Part shown: piece after piece, positions 53,421 through 64,000 of the stretch
Position numbering within the stretch: position 1 is the stretch's first letter
How the letters are laid out: each line of letters begins with the position of its first letter
Position numbers and translations under genes: made by a program
Origin: Shinisaurus crocodilurus
Lineage: Eukaryota > Chordata > Lepidosauria > Squamata > Shinisauridae
Length of the DNA: 64,000 nt
Assembly: GCA_021292165.1 (NCBI GenBank)
Contig: CM037877.1
Location: 219,211,350 to 219,275,349 of the forward strand
Reading direction: 5' to 3'
Notes under the pieces: generated by a model
What the model saw: only the letters and a program-made list of their open reading frames with translations
What the model was told of the DNA's origin: nothing
Databases searched by the model: none

Positions 53421-54395
53421 TCTTCTTTAAAAATTATTCCGGGCTAGAGGTTTCCTCTCCCCCAAACACACACTGTGCACATATTTCAGCTTGTCTGAAG
53501 TCATTACTCATGTCAGAGGCCTACATCTGAGATTCAGTTTCTGCCATCACCCAAAATTTATTCTATGCACAGAATTTATGTTTCCCTGGTGCGGGATACT
53601 GGAAGCCAATGAAGTGATGCACCCTATTGTAAACATCCACTGCCACGGAAGAGTGACTGAGGAGGAAAGGGCCTACTGGCAGGTGGTGAGGTCAGCAATG
53701 CACAGACATGATGCAGCAGCTGCTAACTGACATGGAGCACCCCCGTGGGGATGGGCTGATGAGGTCAGGGTCCCAGTTTACTACCAGTGGTGAAGGATAT
53801 GGATTTTTGCAGAAGGGTCTTACCCAGTTCTTACACTACAAGTGGTGTGTTCTAATTCCGATAGGATTGTATGATGCTCTTCTAGAAATGCCATGCACAC
53901 AATCCACCAGGGAGTTCACCCAAATACACTCACTGAAATCAAAGGAATGGGAACTACCGGTATGCAAACTTTTTGTGCAGCTCCATACCTTTCATGCCAC
54001 TTGCACAGGACAACATCCTAGTGCCTTGTATCAGTTCGGCATTGAAGTTGCCACGGCAGGTCCTGTCTCTTATTCAGGCATCCTCCCTACCCCACCCCCA
54101 ATTATTGACATGGACACAGATCATTTCTTGTAATTTTTCACAAGTCCAGCTGAAAACTGCCATGGTCAGCTCCCTCCCAACCCCATTGCAGCAGTTCCTT
54201 CTATTTATCTGCCCTACTCCATTCCAGGATCAGAGACGTGATTGCTCAATTGCCAATAGAGTTGATCATTGGCTTAGCTGCTAACATGCCAGAATCACTG
54301 AAGAGGATAAATTCCCTTTCCCTGAGGGATTAGTTTCTTTACAGGATTCACCCTCGCTGCTTTTCCTCCCTGTATAATATGGATAAAGGGCCTTT
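53421..54395. other. No recognised feature
   Basis: Unique-looking DNA. The 141-residue frame at 53708-54133 has no recognisable domain. Confidence 0.4.
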
Positions 54396-54900
54396 CGCAT
54401 TATATGCTTGAAAGTTACATTCCTCCTTTAATCGATCAGACAAGCAGAGTAATGCCACTATCTGATCTACCATTAATTAAAGAGACAATTATCTTAAGAA
54501 TCCACAGGCTAACATTCTCCATGATTAGTGAGAGATCATTATCTGCTCGGATAAGAATTCTAGTTATATTAACAACAATGTATCAAGTCCGACTGGAACT
54601 ATTACACTTGTATATTAGTGGGATGGATAGTGCATTCAATGATTGTGCCTCCACATAATTAAACCATATTCATAGAACAAATATTTACTGACTGGCATGT
54701 ATACTTTGCCTGGCAGGCAACCTGCACTTGAGCAATTAAAAGCATACAAGGGAGCTGAGTTATGGGTGTCACAAGGAACATAATCGAGAGCTCTCTGATT
54801 ACTATGGAATTGAATTCTCTGATTGAACATTGCTCTAATTAATTGTTTTTGGCAGGAAAGGCAAACAATTTCTCCTTGCAACTCCAATAAGGTAAAACCA
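54396..54900. other. Candidate conserved non-coding element
   Basis: AT-rich, non-repetitive, with many homeodomain-type words ('CCATTAATTAAAG', 'CATAATTAAACC', 'CTCTAATTAATTG') and 'GATCATTATCTG'. The texture is typical of vertebrate developmental enhancers. This is inference from motif density only. Confidence 0.35.
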
Positions 54901-56246
54901 GACCTAAGCGCCCCCTCCTTCCACCAGCCACTTTAATTATAGAGGCTGTGGGGGTCATAAACTATGGCATATCGTTCACTCTAACCACAATGCTGGATCT
55001 TCTGAAGGGTTCAGTTTCAGTATAGAAAACAGCACAGTAATAAGTGTCCACATATGTTGAATTTTGAGCAGCTTCTCCTGCAATGTTGCTTAGCTTATGG
55101 AGCAATAAAGAATGGCCCACAGGGTAAAGAACCCTGGTCCAAAGTAAATGAGACACCGAGAGAGGTGCAATCAGTCTCCCAATGCTTTTTTTCCTTTCCA
55201 AAACTGATCTGTCATTGGTAGGGTGGATACAAACCTGGTCAGAGCAGCAGCTGGTTGAGAGAAGATTCTTATCCCTTTTTGCTTGGGCCATTTTTCTTAT
55301 CAAAATGGAGCTGTGGGTGCTGGTGGGGGGGCTGTTTTCCCATCCATGGAGAAAAAGAATATGATGACTGCATCCTTTCCCTCATAGGTGGAAAACCAGC
55401 TGGGGGTGGGGATGGAGCTGTCAGGACACTAATCACATGTCTCCTGGCATCTTGCCTAGTTCAGTTATCAGTACCTTGGGTAAATAAAGCCCATACTCTT
55501 CTGAGAAGCAATCTCCAACTGTAGGTGCTAAGATTTCAGGAAGAGATTCAATAGCTGTGTTTTTTGCTTCCCATTACCTCATTAACCCCATCTTGTCCTA
55601 GGCACTGATGAAACTAAGTGGTGCTTAGCTCCAGAGTCCAGACCAATTCACCCTAAGATGTGAAATCTATGTTTGAAGCGTACGCCTAAAAATGAAGAAT
55701 TTGAATGTAAACCTATATTTTCAAATACACATGGCTCTTACAGGTCCACTCATCAAGAATCCATGCCTAGTTGCACCTTCCTACACTCAGTGGAAATCTA
55801 GTTTGGTAATGAGTGAAACAGCCTTCAGTTTGAATTAAAAATCAAAATACTCGAGATCTGAGTTTGTACCCATAGTGGCCTTGCAAAGGTTAATACAATT
55901 ATCACCTAAGTCAACATACACTTTGTACACCATGTCACACACTTTAATATCTCTGCATGTTTTTGCTGGGAAACCAAAACCAACATCATGGATTTCATGC
56001 TTTTTCCCATAGAGAAGTGTTTATGTGACAGACATTCTTAACGTTAGAAGTGACTAGATCTTCAACTGCTACAGTGGAGATTGACATCTGCTACTGCCAA
56101 GCATGAGTGATGGTAGGAGCATATTGATTTGTATAGCTACACCCTCCACTGATCAGGCTGATGTTCATCCTAAGCTTCTGGCTACAGAAAGCATAAGACG
56201 TTGCAGTAAAGAAGTCAGCAGAACGTGAAGGGGATCTTCATGTCCC
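54901..56246. other. No recognised feature
   Basis: Unique-looking DNA without repeat signatures or credible coding frames. Confidence 0.4.
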
Positions 56247-56483
56247 TTAGCTTAAGAACATGAGAAAAGCCTTGCTGGGTCAGACCAAAGGCCTCTCTAG
56301 TCCAACATTCTTTCCCATAGAAGCTAGCCAGATGCCTATGGGAAGCCCACGAGTAAGACATGAGGACAATAGCCTTTTCCTGTTTGTGTTCCCTAGCAAC
56401 TGGTATTGAGAAACATACTGCCTCTGATACTGGAGGCAATACATAGCCATCCGGACAAATAGCCATTGATAGCCTTGTCCTTA

Positions 56484-56564
56484 TGGATGACTTTGAAATT
56501 GGTCAAATTTTGGATGACTTTGAAATTGGTCAAATTTTGGATGGCTTTGAAATTGGCCAAATCA
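56484..56564 (+). repeat. Three tandem copies of a 27-bp unit
   Basis: 'TGGATGACTTTGAAATTGG' plus 'TCAAATTT' occurs three times; the last unit has a few changes. It lies in the CR1 3' region. Confidence 0.9.
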
Positions 56565-56683
56565 CCTTTTCAAAACCATCCAATCTGACAGCCATCTTGT
56601 GGTAATTAGTTCCATAACTTAACAGTGACCAGCCATCACTACATCTTGTGGTAGTGAGTTACATAATTTAACACTGTGCCTCA

Positions 56684-56990
56684 TCATGAGTTATTTAGCC
56701 CACAATGAGCTGCGGCACCCACAGGCACCATATTATTGCATATCCAACCCCCATTCAGGGGTTGTCATGTCGTGCAAACCCATGCAAACCTAAAACAGAC
56801 CGCAGGTTATGCGAGGGTTGTTTAACCCTCACATAACCAATGCTCATTGGGTTCGTAGGACACGACAACCCCTGAGTGGGGAGTTGCATTTTCAAAATGG
56901 CGGCTGCACATACCCCGCACATGCTGCACTCTTACCGTGGGTTAAATAAACCACAGTGGGCTGTAGTGTCATACAGACAGCCCCTATGTG
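56684..56990. mobile_element. Palindromic MITE, family 2
   Basis: Inverted arms around a centre near 56820: 'CAGGGGTTGTCATGTCGTGC' pairs with 'GGACACGACAACCCCTGAG', with 'GAGGGTTGTTTAACCCTC' at the axis, and the outer arms are more diverged. The right arm carries AAAATGGCGGC (56894-56904), as in family 1 at 34487. It is inserted in CR1 sequence. Confidence 0.7.
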
Positions 56991-57566
56991 CTGTGTGAAG
57001 AAGTACTCCCTTTTATCTGTCCTTAATCTCTTGCCATTCAGCTTTATTGTGTCGGTTTTAGTATTATGAGAGAAGGAGAAAAACTTCTCCCTATCCACTT
57101 TCTCCACACCATTCATAATTTTATACATCTCCATGTTCTAAGCTAAAAAGCCCATAAACTTCACAACTTTTCATCTTAGGGGACTTGCTGCAGCTCCTTG
57201 ATCATTTTGTTTGCCCTTTTCTGTGCAGTTGAGGGGAGCAGTGAACAAGTATATGTTTTCCATGCTAATAGGAAACCAGCTCTGAATAGTTGACATAGTT
57301 TTGTTCTTGCACCATGCACAGTTATTAATATCAACTTGTTGGCTCTTCACCAGTCCCTAAAAGGGTACGACCCAGGATACATGATATGCAGCTCAAGAAC
57401 TACTGTTAATAAAGAACAACTGTCTGACTAGGAACTTAAAACAATGTTATGATCAAAGGCACTTCACAGACACTAAAGCTTTATATAATGGAATACAACG
57501 TGTTGGGCTTGGGCATAGTGGGACACTGAGACAAATACAGCGGCCTGTCTGTCCTCTCCTACACAC

Positions 57567-58003
57567 TGGGCGTGTTTGCACGACACGGGAACCGCGGGGG
57601 AGCAGAAGTCCCCCACAGTTCCCATGTCATGTGAACACAGACCAGGGGCGCCCCTACGGGATGGCTGCGCGTGACCATGGGCAGTAGAGGGGTAAGCCCC
57701 TACCACGTGTGGCCACCCTGCCATGCGAACAGCAGGTGGCCATCCCGCTGGGGGCCACACAGAGGTGGCAGCCCAGAGAGGCCAGAGCTGCGGTCGCTCC
57801 AGCCTGTAGGGGCAAACGGCCCCTCTGGGCATCCTGAGCCGCCGCCCCTAGTGCCGGGAGGCCCGCACTGTGGTGCGGGGACTGCGGGGTCCGCCCACGC
57901 GCACGGGGCGCAGATCGTCTGCGCCGCCCCCCTGGACCCCGTGGACGGTCCCCTGGTGCCTCCCCCTCTCGCAGCCTGGGTCATGCGAACCGCCCCCCCT
58001 TTC
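57567..58003. mobile_element. GC-rich DNA element, family 3, copy 1
   Basis: Left end GGGCGTGTTTGCACGAC and right end GTCATGCGAACCGCCC are imperfect inverted repeats. An inner hairpin ('CCGCGGGGGAGC', 'CCCCCACAGTTCCC') lies next to the left end. The GC-rich body shares long blocks with 61977-62325 ('AGGGGTAAGCCCCTACC', 'GTGTGGCCACCCTGCCATGC', 'CGGGAGGCCCG'). Open frames are GC artefacts. Confidence 0.65.
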
Positions 58004-58699
58004 TCTTAAGGCAGAGAACAAAGAACAGACTGACTGATTTCTTAGTGGAGATCACTCTAAAGAAAGTCATTTGAGGATGGGCTGCACCATGTAAAGGGTG
58101 GAGTGGTTGGTACAAGTTTTCTTCATATTTGCAAATGTAATAGTTGTAACCCTAAAGAGGAAAAAATAGAAATTAAATTAAACTAAAAGAGTGGCCTAAA
58201 TAGATGGACAAAGTAGAGCTACAGTGGGCTACTTTATACAAATTCATGTTGCAGTAATTTTCTTTAAATGTAGGGATCTGTTCTATAGATCTGTGAATAA
58301 AAGAGTCATTTAAATTAAAATTAGGGATCATCTTTACTGTAAAGCACATCTAGTACCTTTGCTTGGAGTGCTGCTCACCATAACCAAGATCCTCTCTCAT
58401 TCCTATTTGTAGTTAGCCCCAAAAGAATTCACTGCACTCCTTTCTACCAGATTTTCTGGCCTTGTGCTGGAGAGGATGAAAATATCACCTCACAGAAGAG
58501 CAGTTCGGAAAGTTTAAGATTATGACTTAGAAACCCTTTGTACCTCCTAAATATGAAATGTTGTTATAAAAGAGCAGCCCTTTCATAAGATAGATTGGTG
58601 CCTATATCCACGTTCACAGTATCAACCTTGGACTCAGCAGCTCAAGGAAAATGCAGAGGGACGAGACAAAGGCAACTGTGGTCGATGCAAACATTCTAT
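58004..58699. other. No recognised feature
   Basis: Unique-looking DNA between two DNA elements. Confidence 0.4.
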
Positions 58700-58707
58700 G
58701 AATGAAG

Positions 58708-59300
58708 CAGGGATGTTGAAGAGTCCTTGGTCTCGAGTCACGAGTCGAGTCACGAGTCTTTGGACCCGAGTCTCAAGTCCAAGTCCTTGGTCCAAAATGG
58801 TGACTCACGAGTCACGAGTCACTCCCAAAGCTGACTCCACGAGTCCCTATTAAAATCAATGGGGGGGGGGGGTTCCCAACAAAATAAGGCTACTTCAGAT
58901 GTGTGGCTTAAATAAATTCTAGGCACAAGTGTGCCTTTTTATCTCAAAACTCTGCCACTGATTTTGACAAGAACAGACCAGGCAGACAAACCCAAAATAA
59001 CCAGGCAGGCAGAGGAGGCTGGGAACCCCAAACAGGCAGGCAGAGGCAGCCAAACCCAAAATGTCTGAAAGGTTGCATTAGGAAAATGATTTTAAAAAAT
59101 AAAATTGGATTGTTACTGCAACTAGGTCCAGACAGCACCTGCAGGTGGCATCAAGCAGGGATGTTGACGAGTCCTTGGTCTCGACTCCTGAGTCGAGTCG
59201 AGTCCCATTAAAAATATTGGGACTCGAGTGCGACTCGAGTCAGAGGGGGGACTCAGTCTGACTCAGGAGTTGAGTCCTGGAGTCCGAGTCCCCATCCCTG
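58708..59300. mobile_element. hAT-like element with GAGTC-rich ends (593 bp)
   Basis: Ends CAGGGATG and CATCCCTG with an exact 8-bp target duplication GAATGAAG (58700-58707, 59301-59308). Both ends are packed with ACTCG/CGAGT words that make overlapping short palindromes. The AT-rich centre has repeats of 'CAGGCAGACAAACCCAAAA' type. A second left end, CAGGGATGTTGACGAGTCC, occurs at 59156, so 59156-59300 alone could act as a 145-bp MITE, but its own left flank (GCATCAAG) does not match the right flank. No transposase. Confidence 0.82.
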
Positions 59301-61976
59301 GAATGAAGGGGTCAAATGGGGAAAGGAAGGTAGCACTGACAATCCCAGAGTAAAGACTGGTTGCCGTTAGTCATGCTCGCAATCAGCTACAAGTGACAGA
59401 TCAGATAATCAGTGCTATGAAACTGTCACAATTATAGATATTCTCATAGTAAACAGAAGAGAGATATCAACAAACATGGGCCATCATTGTGACATTGCAA
59501 CAAAACACTGCATCTCAGTTATAGTCTAAATGCCATAGCAACCAAATGTGTCAAGAACACTAAAGCAAGGAAGGGTTGCCATACTCTTAGTAGCTGTTAA
59601 GCCCTCTACCCTCTTCTACATTCCTTCTTTCTATCACTGGACTCTCCTGTCTTCCTCTCTGTGTGGTTTGAAAGTTTATTGCTGTGGTTTCTTCCTTTCA
59701 AACGAGCAACAGTAGGCAAACAGATCTACCTATCTGTGGGTGTATTTGCGCGCGCAGAGGAGAAATAACCACTCGGACACAATTGTAGGGTACAAATTGT
59801 GGTAAAAATAATTGGCCACATTTATTGAATAATCAACTGGGGATCTACGAAGGGGAAAAAGTGTGGGTACTAATTACACCGGCTATCAGCCGGTCACTAT
59901 TGCTATAGGGCGAAACATCCAGCAAGGAGGGTCCCCAGCTGTAGCACACTGTTTACACATGGAAAGAACAGAATGGCTGTAAACAAGTTTGTTATGTCTT
60001 TCTGGGTTCTCGTGTTTTTCGCATGGGAAGCCTAGACCGTGGGAGCATTATGAGCTAGTCACATGGTTTGTATGTTCTGATGACGTGCTAACTTGTTTTC
60101 TGTCTGAAGCCATCTTAGAGAGAGGCAGGACTGCTTTCTCTCTTCTCCTTTGTTCTTCTTGCTGGGCTTTTGTTACTGCAACAATGTAACGCCTTTGCTG
60201 AGGTGGAGTGAAGCTCAACTTACTCCACTGGATGTAATGCTTGCTATGCATTTATACTCTGCACATGGACTGTAACTAGGAAATGTATACTCTGTAGAAC
60301 TTTACTTGCTAAGTGAATAAACAGGTAGAATTAGACCTGTGGTGTTACAGAGTGTTTCCTGACTCCATGGATTAATCTGCAAACGGGGAAGCTGGAAGCA
60401 AGTTGGATTACAGGCAGGCTGGGCTGGCATCTTCACAACACGCTGCACGCTGCGAAAAGTGGGGAGCTGAGATCTGGAAGATCTGTGTGTTGAATAACAG
60501 GCCTCTGCTAGCACACAGACAGGATTTTAAATCTCCCATGTGCACATGCACTCTGCTGCTCACGCACACACGCACCAACAAGGGCATCCAAGTCATCCCC
60601 TCCTTGCTCAACACCACACGGTGCTGGAAGGTCTTTCCTGCAGTCAGCCTCGACCAGACTGTGAGGCACTGGTAGGTGAAGTAGGAAGACCTCAGAGACG
60701 GCCTTATCTCCACAGTCCTGAGCCGTGAGGCAGTCGGCGGAAGGAGCCTCGGGCACGCCTCTCACCTGAAAGGTACCATAGGATGATCACCGAGCCCCTA
60801 AAACTGCCTAATCCTGCACTTAACTGCCAATGTGACCAAATTGAAAATGCCACTAAGCACCCAAACCCTGAAATACAGTGTAGAGTAGGCAAAACACGAA
60901 CATTGCCCCCGGCCAGTTAGGACAATGAACCAAAATTCCAACTCGGCCCCTGGAAACAGGCGACCAGTAAAACCTACACTGCAAACAGGGATGGGAGGGA
61001 GGGAGCCAGCGTTAGGAAAGAACCAGGGGGAGAGGTGTGTGAGCCTAATCACGGCTCTACCACTCCTCCCTTTCTGCTCTGTGATTGGTCGCTCTGAAAT
61101 CACACCATTGTGGTCCGACTCGTCCCCCTCCCACACGCAAATTGCTCCCCCCCGCCACAGCTACGTGTGGGGGGAGGTGCATTCTACTACACAAAAGACC
61201 ACATTTGGAGAATACATGTATGCAGTCATTGTGCTCCACCTACATGTGCACATACCCTGCACAACCCCACCTACATGTGCACATACAAAAGGGTAATTTC
61301 AGATAGCATCCATACAGACTGCCTTTCCATGGTATGCTGTCCCTATACATGGTGCTGAATTTGAAAAATAATCCCCCCCCCTTGCAGAATAGTGGGGCTA
61401 CCACCCCAGGTGAGATGCCAGTGCAAGTTTCTCCCCAGACACATTCTCCCTACTTTTAAAAAAGCTTCTTCTTCTGTTTGTGGTTTAACAGTGCGGTCAA
61501 CAATTAGATATGTGAGAAGACTAAACATGACAACAAAATCATGTTTTGATCATGAGCTTTGGGTCTGCCTCTGTAGATTTGGGAGAAAACTCACTGAGCG
61601 GGGCACTTATTACCCTCTGAAAATGGTCTGGAAACATTCCAGAAAGTACAACCACCCTATCCTGGGCAGAACCCCGGCCTGTTGATCTGAGTTGTTGACA
61701 CCATTGGCATCACATTGATTTGAATTGTTGACATCACATCAGTGCACCAGGCCTGGCCCCAGACGTAGTTAAACCTAGCATAGCAGTACTGTGGCATTGA
61801 TCCATCTTGGCATTCCAGGGCTCAGCCTGGGTCTAGCAAGGGATCCCCAGTCTAGAAATAATTTAGCTGTGGCCAAATTATTTCTAGACAAGAACCAATG
61901 TGGTCTACTTATCCCTACTGTAATGCTCTTGTATAAATAAGTCCTGAGGAAATCAAATCGGGAAGCACGGAAAGTC
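59301..61976. other. Unannotated, with one possible LTR
   Basis: 60185-60350 starts TGTAACGCC and ends GGTGTTACA (inverted termini) and contains AATAAA at 60317, as an LTR might, but no target duplication or partner is seen. Palindromic 'TTACACCGGCTATCAGCCGG' is at 59874. 61225-61290 holds two copies of 'CCACCTACATGTGCACATAC'. No credible gene. Confidence 0.3.
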
Positions 61977-62325
61977 ACCATGGGTGGTAAAGGGGTAAGC
62001 CCCTACCGCGTGTGGCCACCCTGCCATGCGGACAGCGGGCGGCCGTCCCGTGGGGGCCTCCCGTGGCCACACAGAGGCAGCAGTCCAGAGCGGCTGGAGC
62101 TGTGGCCACTCCGGCCTGTAGGGGCAAATGCCCCTGCTGGGCATCCCGAGCTGCCACCCCCTAGCGCCGGGAGGCCCGTGCTGCAGTGCAGGGATTACCG
62201 GCTCCACCGCGATCTGCCCATGCATGCAGGGTGCAGGCAGGCCATCTGTGGTGCCCCGCCTGGCCCCGCAGATGGCCTGTGGTGCCTCCCCTGCTCGCCA
62301 CCCAGGTCGTATGAACCGGCCCTTA
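61977..62325. mobile_element. GC-rich DNA element, family 3, copy 2
   Basis: Same body as 57660-58003, in the same orientation. The right end GTATGAACCGGCCC is intact and is followed by TTAA. The left end and inner hairpin are missing or replaced. The two copies are roughly 80% alike by eye. Confidence 0.6.
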
Positions 62326-62508
62326 ATGTACAGCATTTTAAAGAAGAAAAGTTAATGTAAGAAAACACCCTTTGAGCACCATCCCTTCGTAGTTATTGGG
62401 GGTGGGATTATCTTAAATTGTTGGGGTTATATGCAAAAATGTGCCCGCCTCTGTGTTTGGGGGGATTGCCTTCAAACTGCTGAGGGTATAAACAAAAATG
62501 TGTCTCAC
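62326..62508. repeat. Short local repeat
   Basis: 'TATGCAAAAATGTGCCCGCC' near 62430 and 'TATAAACAAAAATGTGTCTC' near 62486 sit in two loosely similar blocks, each with 'GGGGATTG/GGGATTATC' and 'AAATTGTTGGGG/AAACTGCTGAGGG' words. A diverged tandem duplication of about 55 bp. Confidence 0.4.
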
Positions 62509-62790
62509 TGGCTGGGTTTGCACAACATGCTAAGCCATGGTGGCTACAGTAAACCCTGGAACAAGCCATGGCTTTGAAGGGTGGCTTCGAAGCCATGGCT
62601 AAGACACACTGACTGGGTTTGCACAACACAGTTAGCCATGGCGGCTTAGCATGTGGCTTAGCATATTGTGTGAACCCAGTCAGTGTTTCTTCGCCATGGC
62701 TTTGAACCCACCCTTCAAAGCCATGGCTTGTTCCAGGGTTTACTGTGGCCACTATGGCTTAGCGTGTTGTGTGAACTCAGTCAATGTCTC
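62509..62790. mobile_element. Nested palindromic MITE, family 4
   Basis: Outer arms 'CTGGGTTTGCACAACATGC', 'TAAGCCATGGTGGC', 'AGTAAACCCTGGAACAAGCC', 'ATGGCTTTGAAGGGTGG' are inverted at the right side. At the centre a second palindrome, 'CACTGACTGGGTTTGCACAA...' with its inverse '...TTGTGTGAACCCAGTCAGTG' (62607-62685), repeats the same terminal sequence. It looks like one family member inside another, or a terminal duplication. Confidence 0.7.
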
Positions 62791-64000
62791 CATCACAAAA
62801 ATTATTCAAGGGAACTCATAAAATTTAGAAATGTTAAAAGCATCACTATTCGAGCATTTGTCAACTGGGTGCCTTTAAGTATGAGTGTAGCAGTGGGGAA
62901 AATGCAAACAGAAGCCTTCTAGCAAAATTCATATGTAGAAAGGCAAAGACATAAGTTCCTCTTCACAGATGCAAAACAATTGTTTCCACCAGGTAGTAGC
63001 CATCTGTCCAACAATACCACATCTGAGCTTGTGTTAATCTCTCAACAGTTTAAACAAAACAAAAGCAGACCCAGCTGTAAACTGAGTTGTGAAGAGCCAT
63101 TCACTAATGCTTGGGAAAGCTTTGCTAGGATTTTTGGGGAAGTCATAGAAATGTAAATAAGCCTTCTTACCTGCATTGTTTTGACAATAACAACAAGCTT
63201 TCAGAAACCAGGATTGATCTGATAGAGCATCCTGAGCAAATCCTCCCCTTTGAGAACAAGCCCTGCTTGCTTGTGGGTATGAAGGCAAGGCACCAACAAC
63301 AGAAAGTTGGGACTTACCTCCAAGTAAACAGATATGCTAGGATTACACACACACACACACAAGCTTCTTCTTGTTGTTGTTCCTCTCCTACCGAAGGTTG
63401 GACATCATCATGGCTAAACAGTCTTTAGATATGGCTGCTCTAAACAATGATGTTGTATTGCCCCCAAACCATTCTTTAATTTTTTTTTCAGTCAAGACGT
63501 TCTTTTTCTTCCTACACTTACATTTATGTGTGTCAGTGCTCCATCAAGTAATGCTGCTTTCCGATTTGGAAAGCTATCATAGAGGAACACTCCTTAGGAT
63601 TTGGGCTGCAATTTCCTGTTAAGTATACCAGGTGACAAAGCTAGGATTGTCCCTGTGTAATGTGTGAAAAAGTCCCAGAGTCCCATTGACTTAAGTGGGT
63701 CTTCTGTGCAAGTAACTCTGCAGCTTTGGGAGTCAAATGTTCTGTCCTTGGTAGCCTTAATATTTCTAGCTGGAAGGAATTCACACCTTGATCTTTGAAA
63801 CATCTGTTGGGAATGGGAAAGAATACACTACTTTGAAATTCATGGCAGTTCTGATCACACTGCAGCTCCAAGTGCAGTATTTCAAAAATGCTTCCATTAA
63901 AATATCCTTTGAAGACAGCATGGATGGAACATTTGCTATAGATTATGCTCCTCCAATGCTCCAGTTGGTGTTTACAAGCAGATGTTTAAAATTCAAAGCC
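62791..64000. other. No recognised feature
   Basis: Unique-looking DNA with a short (AC)n at 63347-63360. Frames at 63371-63622 and on the opposite strand are not credible genes. Confidence 0.4.

Larger units (their letters stand above)
56247..57140 (-). pseudogene. CR1-clade LINE ORF2 end and 3' UTR, split by a MITE
   Basis: The minus strand from 57134 reads 'MYKIMNGVEKVDREKFFS' and 'GKRLRTDKREYFFTQH', a CR1 ORF2 C-terminal signature. After a palindromic insertion (56684-56990) the 3' part follows: 'GTAACTCACTACCACAAGATG', 'GCCTCCAGTATCAGAGGCAG', 'CTGACCCAGCAAGGC' and the end 'TCATGTTCTTA'. A threefold 27-bp repeat sits at 56484-56564. Confidence 0.8.

Noticed and set aside
57473..58009. 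GC-rich frames on both strands as a gene
   Set aside because: The sequence is one of two copies of a DNA element with terminal inverted repeats; frames differ between copies and show no domain.

Overview
The window is nuclear DNA of a vertebrate, most likely a squamate reptile (lizard or relative). The evidence is its mix of mobile elements: many tRNA-headed SINEs with an (ATAAA)n tail of the Sauria-SINE type, L2- and CR1-clade LINE pieces, a compact L1-clade LINE, a Gmr1-type Gypsy element with a SCAN-like Gag, a 5S-headed SINE with a CR1 tail, a Helitron and several hAT and palindromic MITE families. I found no host protein-coding gene, rRNA gene or confident functional tRNA gene. Every long reading frame I can explain belongs to a transposable element or is a by-product of low-complexity sequence. 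The species cannot be named from the sequence alone.

Layout. 1-9.4 kb: an L2 3' fragment, four SINE copies, a palindromic MITE split by a SINE, a 1.27-kb Helitron (4745-6014) that carries a G-rich minisatellite, and a 5S/CR1 SINE. 9.4-17.3 kb: mostly unique AT-rich DNA with old L2 remains and a TC/AC microsatellite. 17.3-22.1 kb: the first copy of a GC-rich foldback hAT-like element with an exact 8-bp target duplication, a decayed L2 ORF2, a SINE and an L2 3' region.

22.1-33.6 kb is the centrepiece: a minus-strand Gypsy/Ty3 retrotransposon (22137-33620) with 5-bp target duplications AAAGG. It is inserted in an L2 copy and is itself broken by an L1-clade LINE (25691-30741, 15-bp duplications) and, in its 5' LTR, by a 5S/CR1 SINE (4-bp duplications). 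Its coding order is Gag, zinc knuckle, protease, integrase, reverse transcriptase, RNase H. Integrase before reverse transcriptase is the Copia-like order that defines the Gmr1 group within Gypsy. The Gag carries a region resembling the SCAN domain of vertebrate zinc-finger proteins. The L1 copy keeps ORF1, reverse transcriptase and the C-terminal Cys/His region but lacks the endonuclease domain.

33.6-46 kb: the rest of the host L2 copy, a palindromic element, an L2 ORF2 interrupted by a non-autonomous hAT (36480-36826, 8-bp duplication), a CR1 ORF2 3' end, and two more copies of the foldback element. The outer flanks of those two copies share an 8-bp duplication, as expected if the whole 3.7-kb unit had moved as a composite transposon. 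46-64 kb: a perfect 95-bp hAT MITE, a TTAA-flanked MITE in L2 sequence, CR1 and L2 fragments, a 593-bp hAT element, several palindromic MITEs and long stretches of unannotated DNA. Some of those stretches look like candidate conserved regulatory DNA, but that cannot be shown from one sequence.
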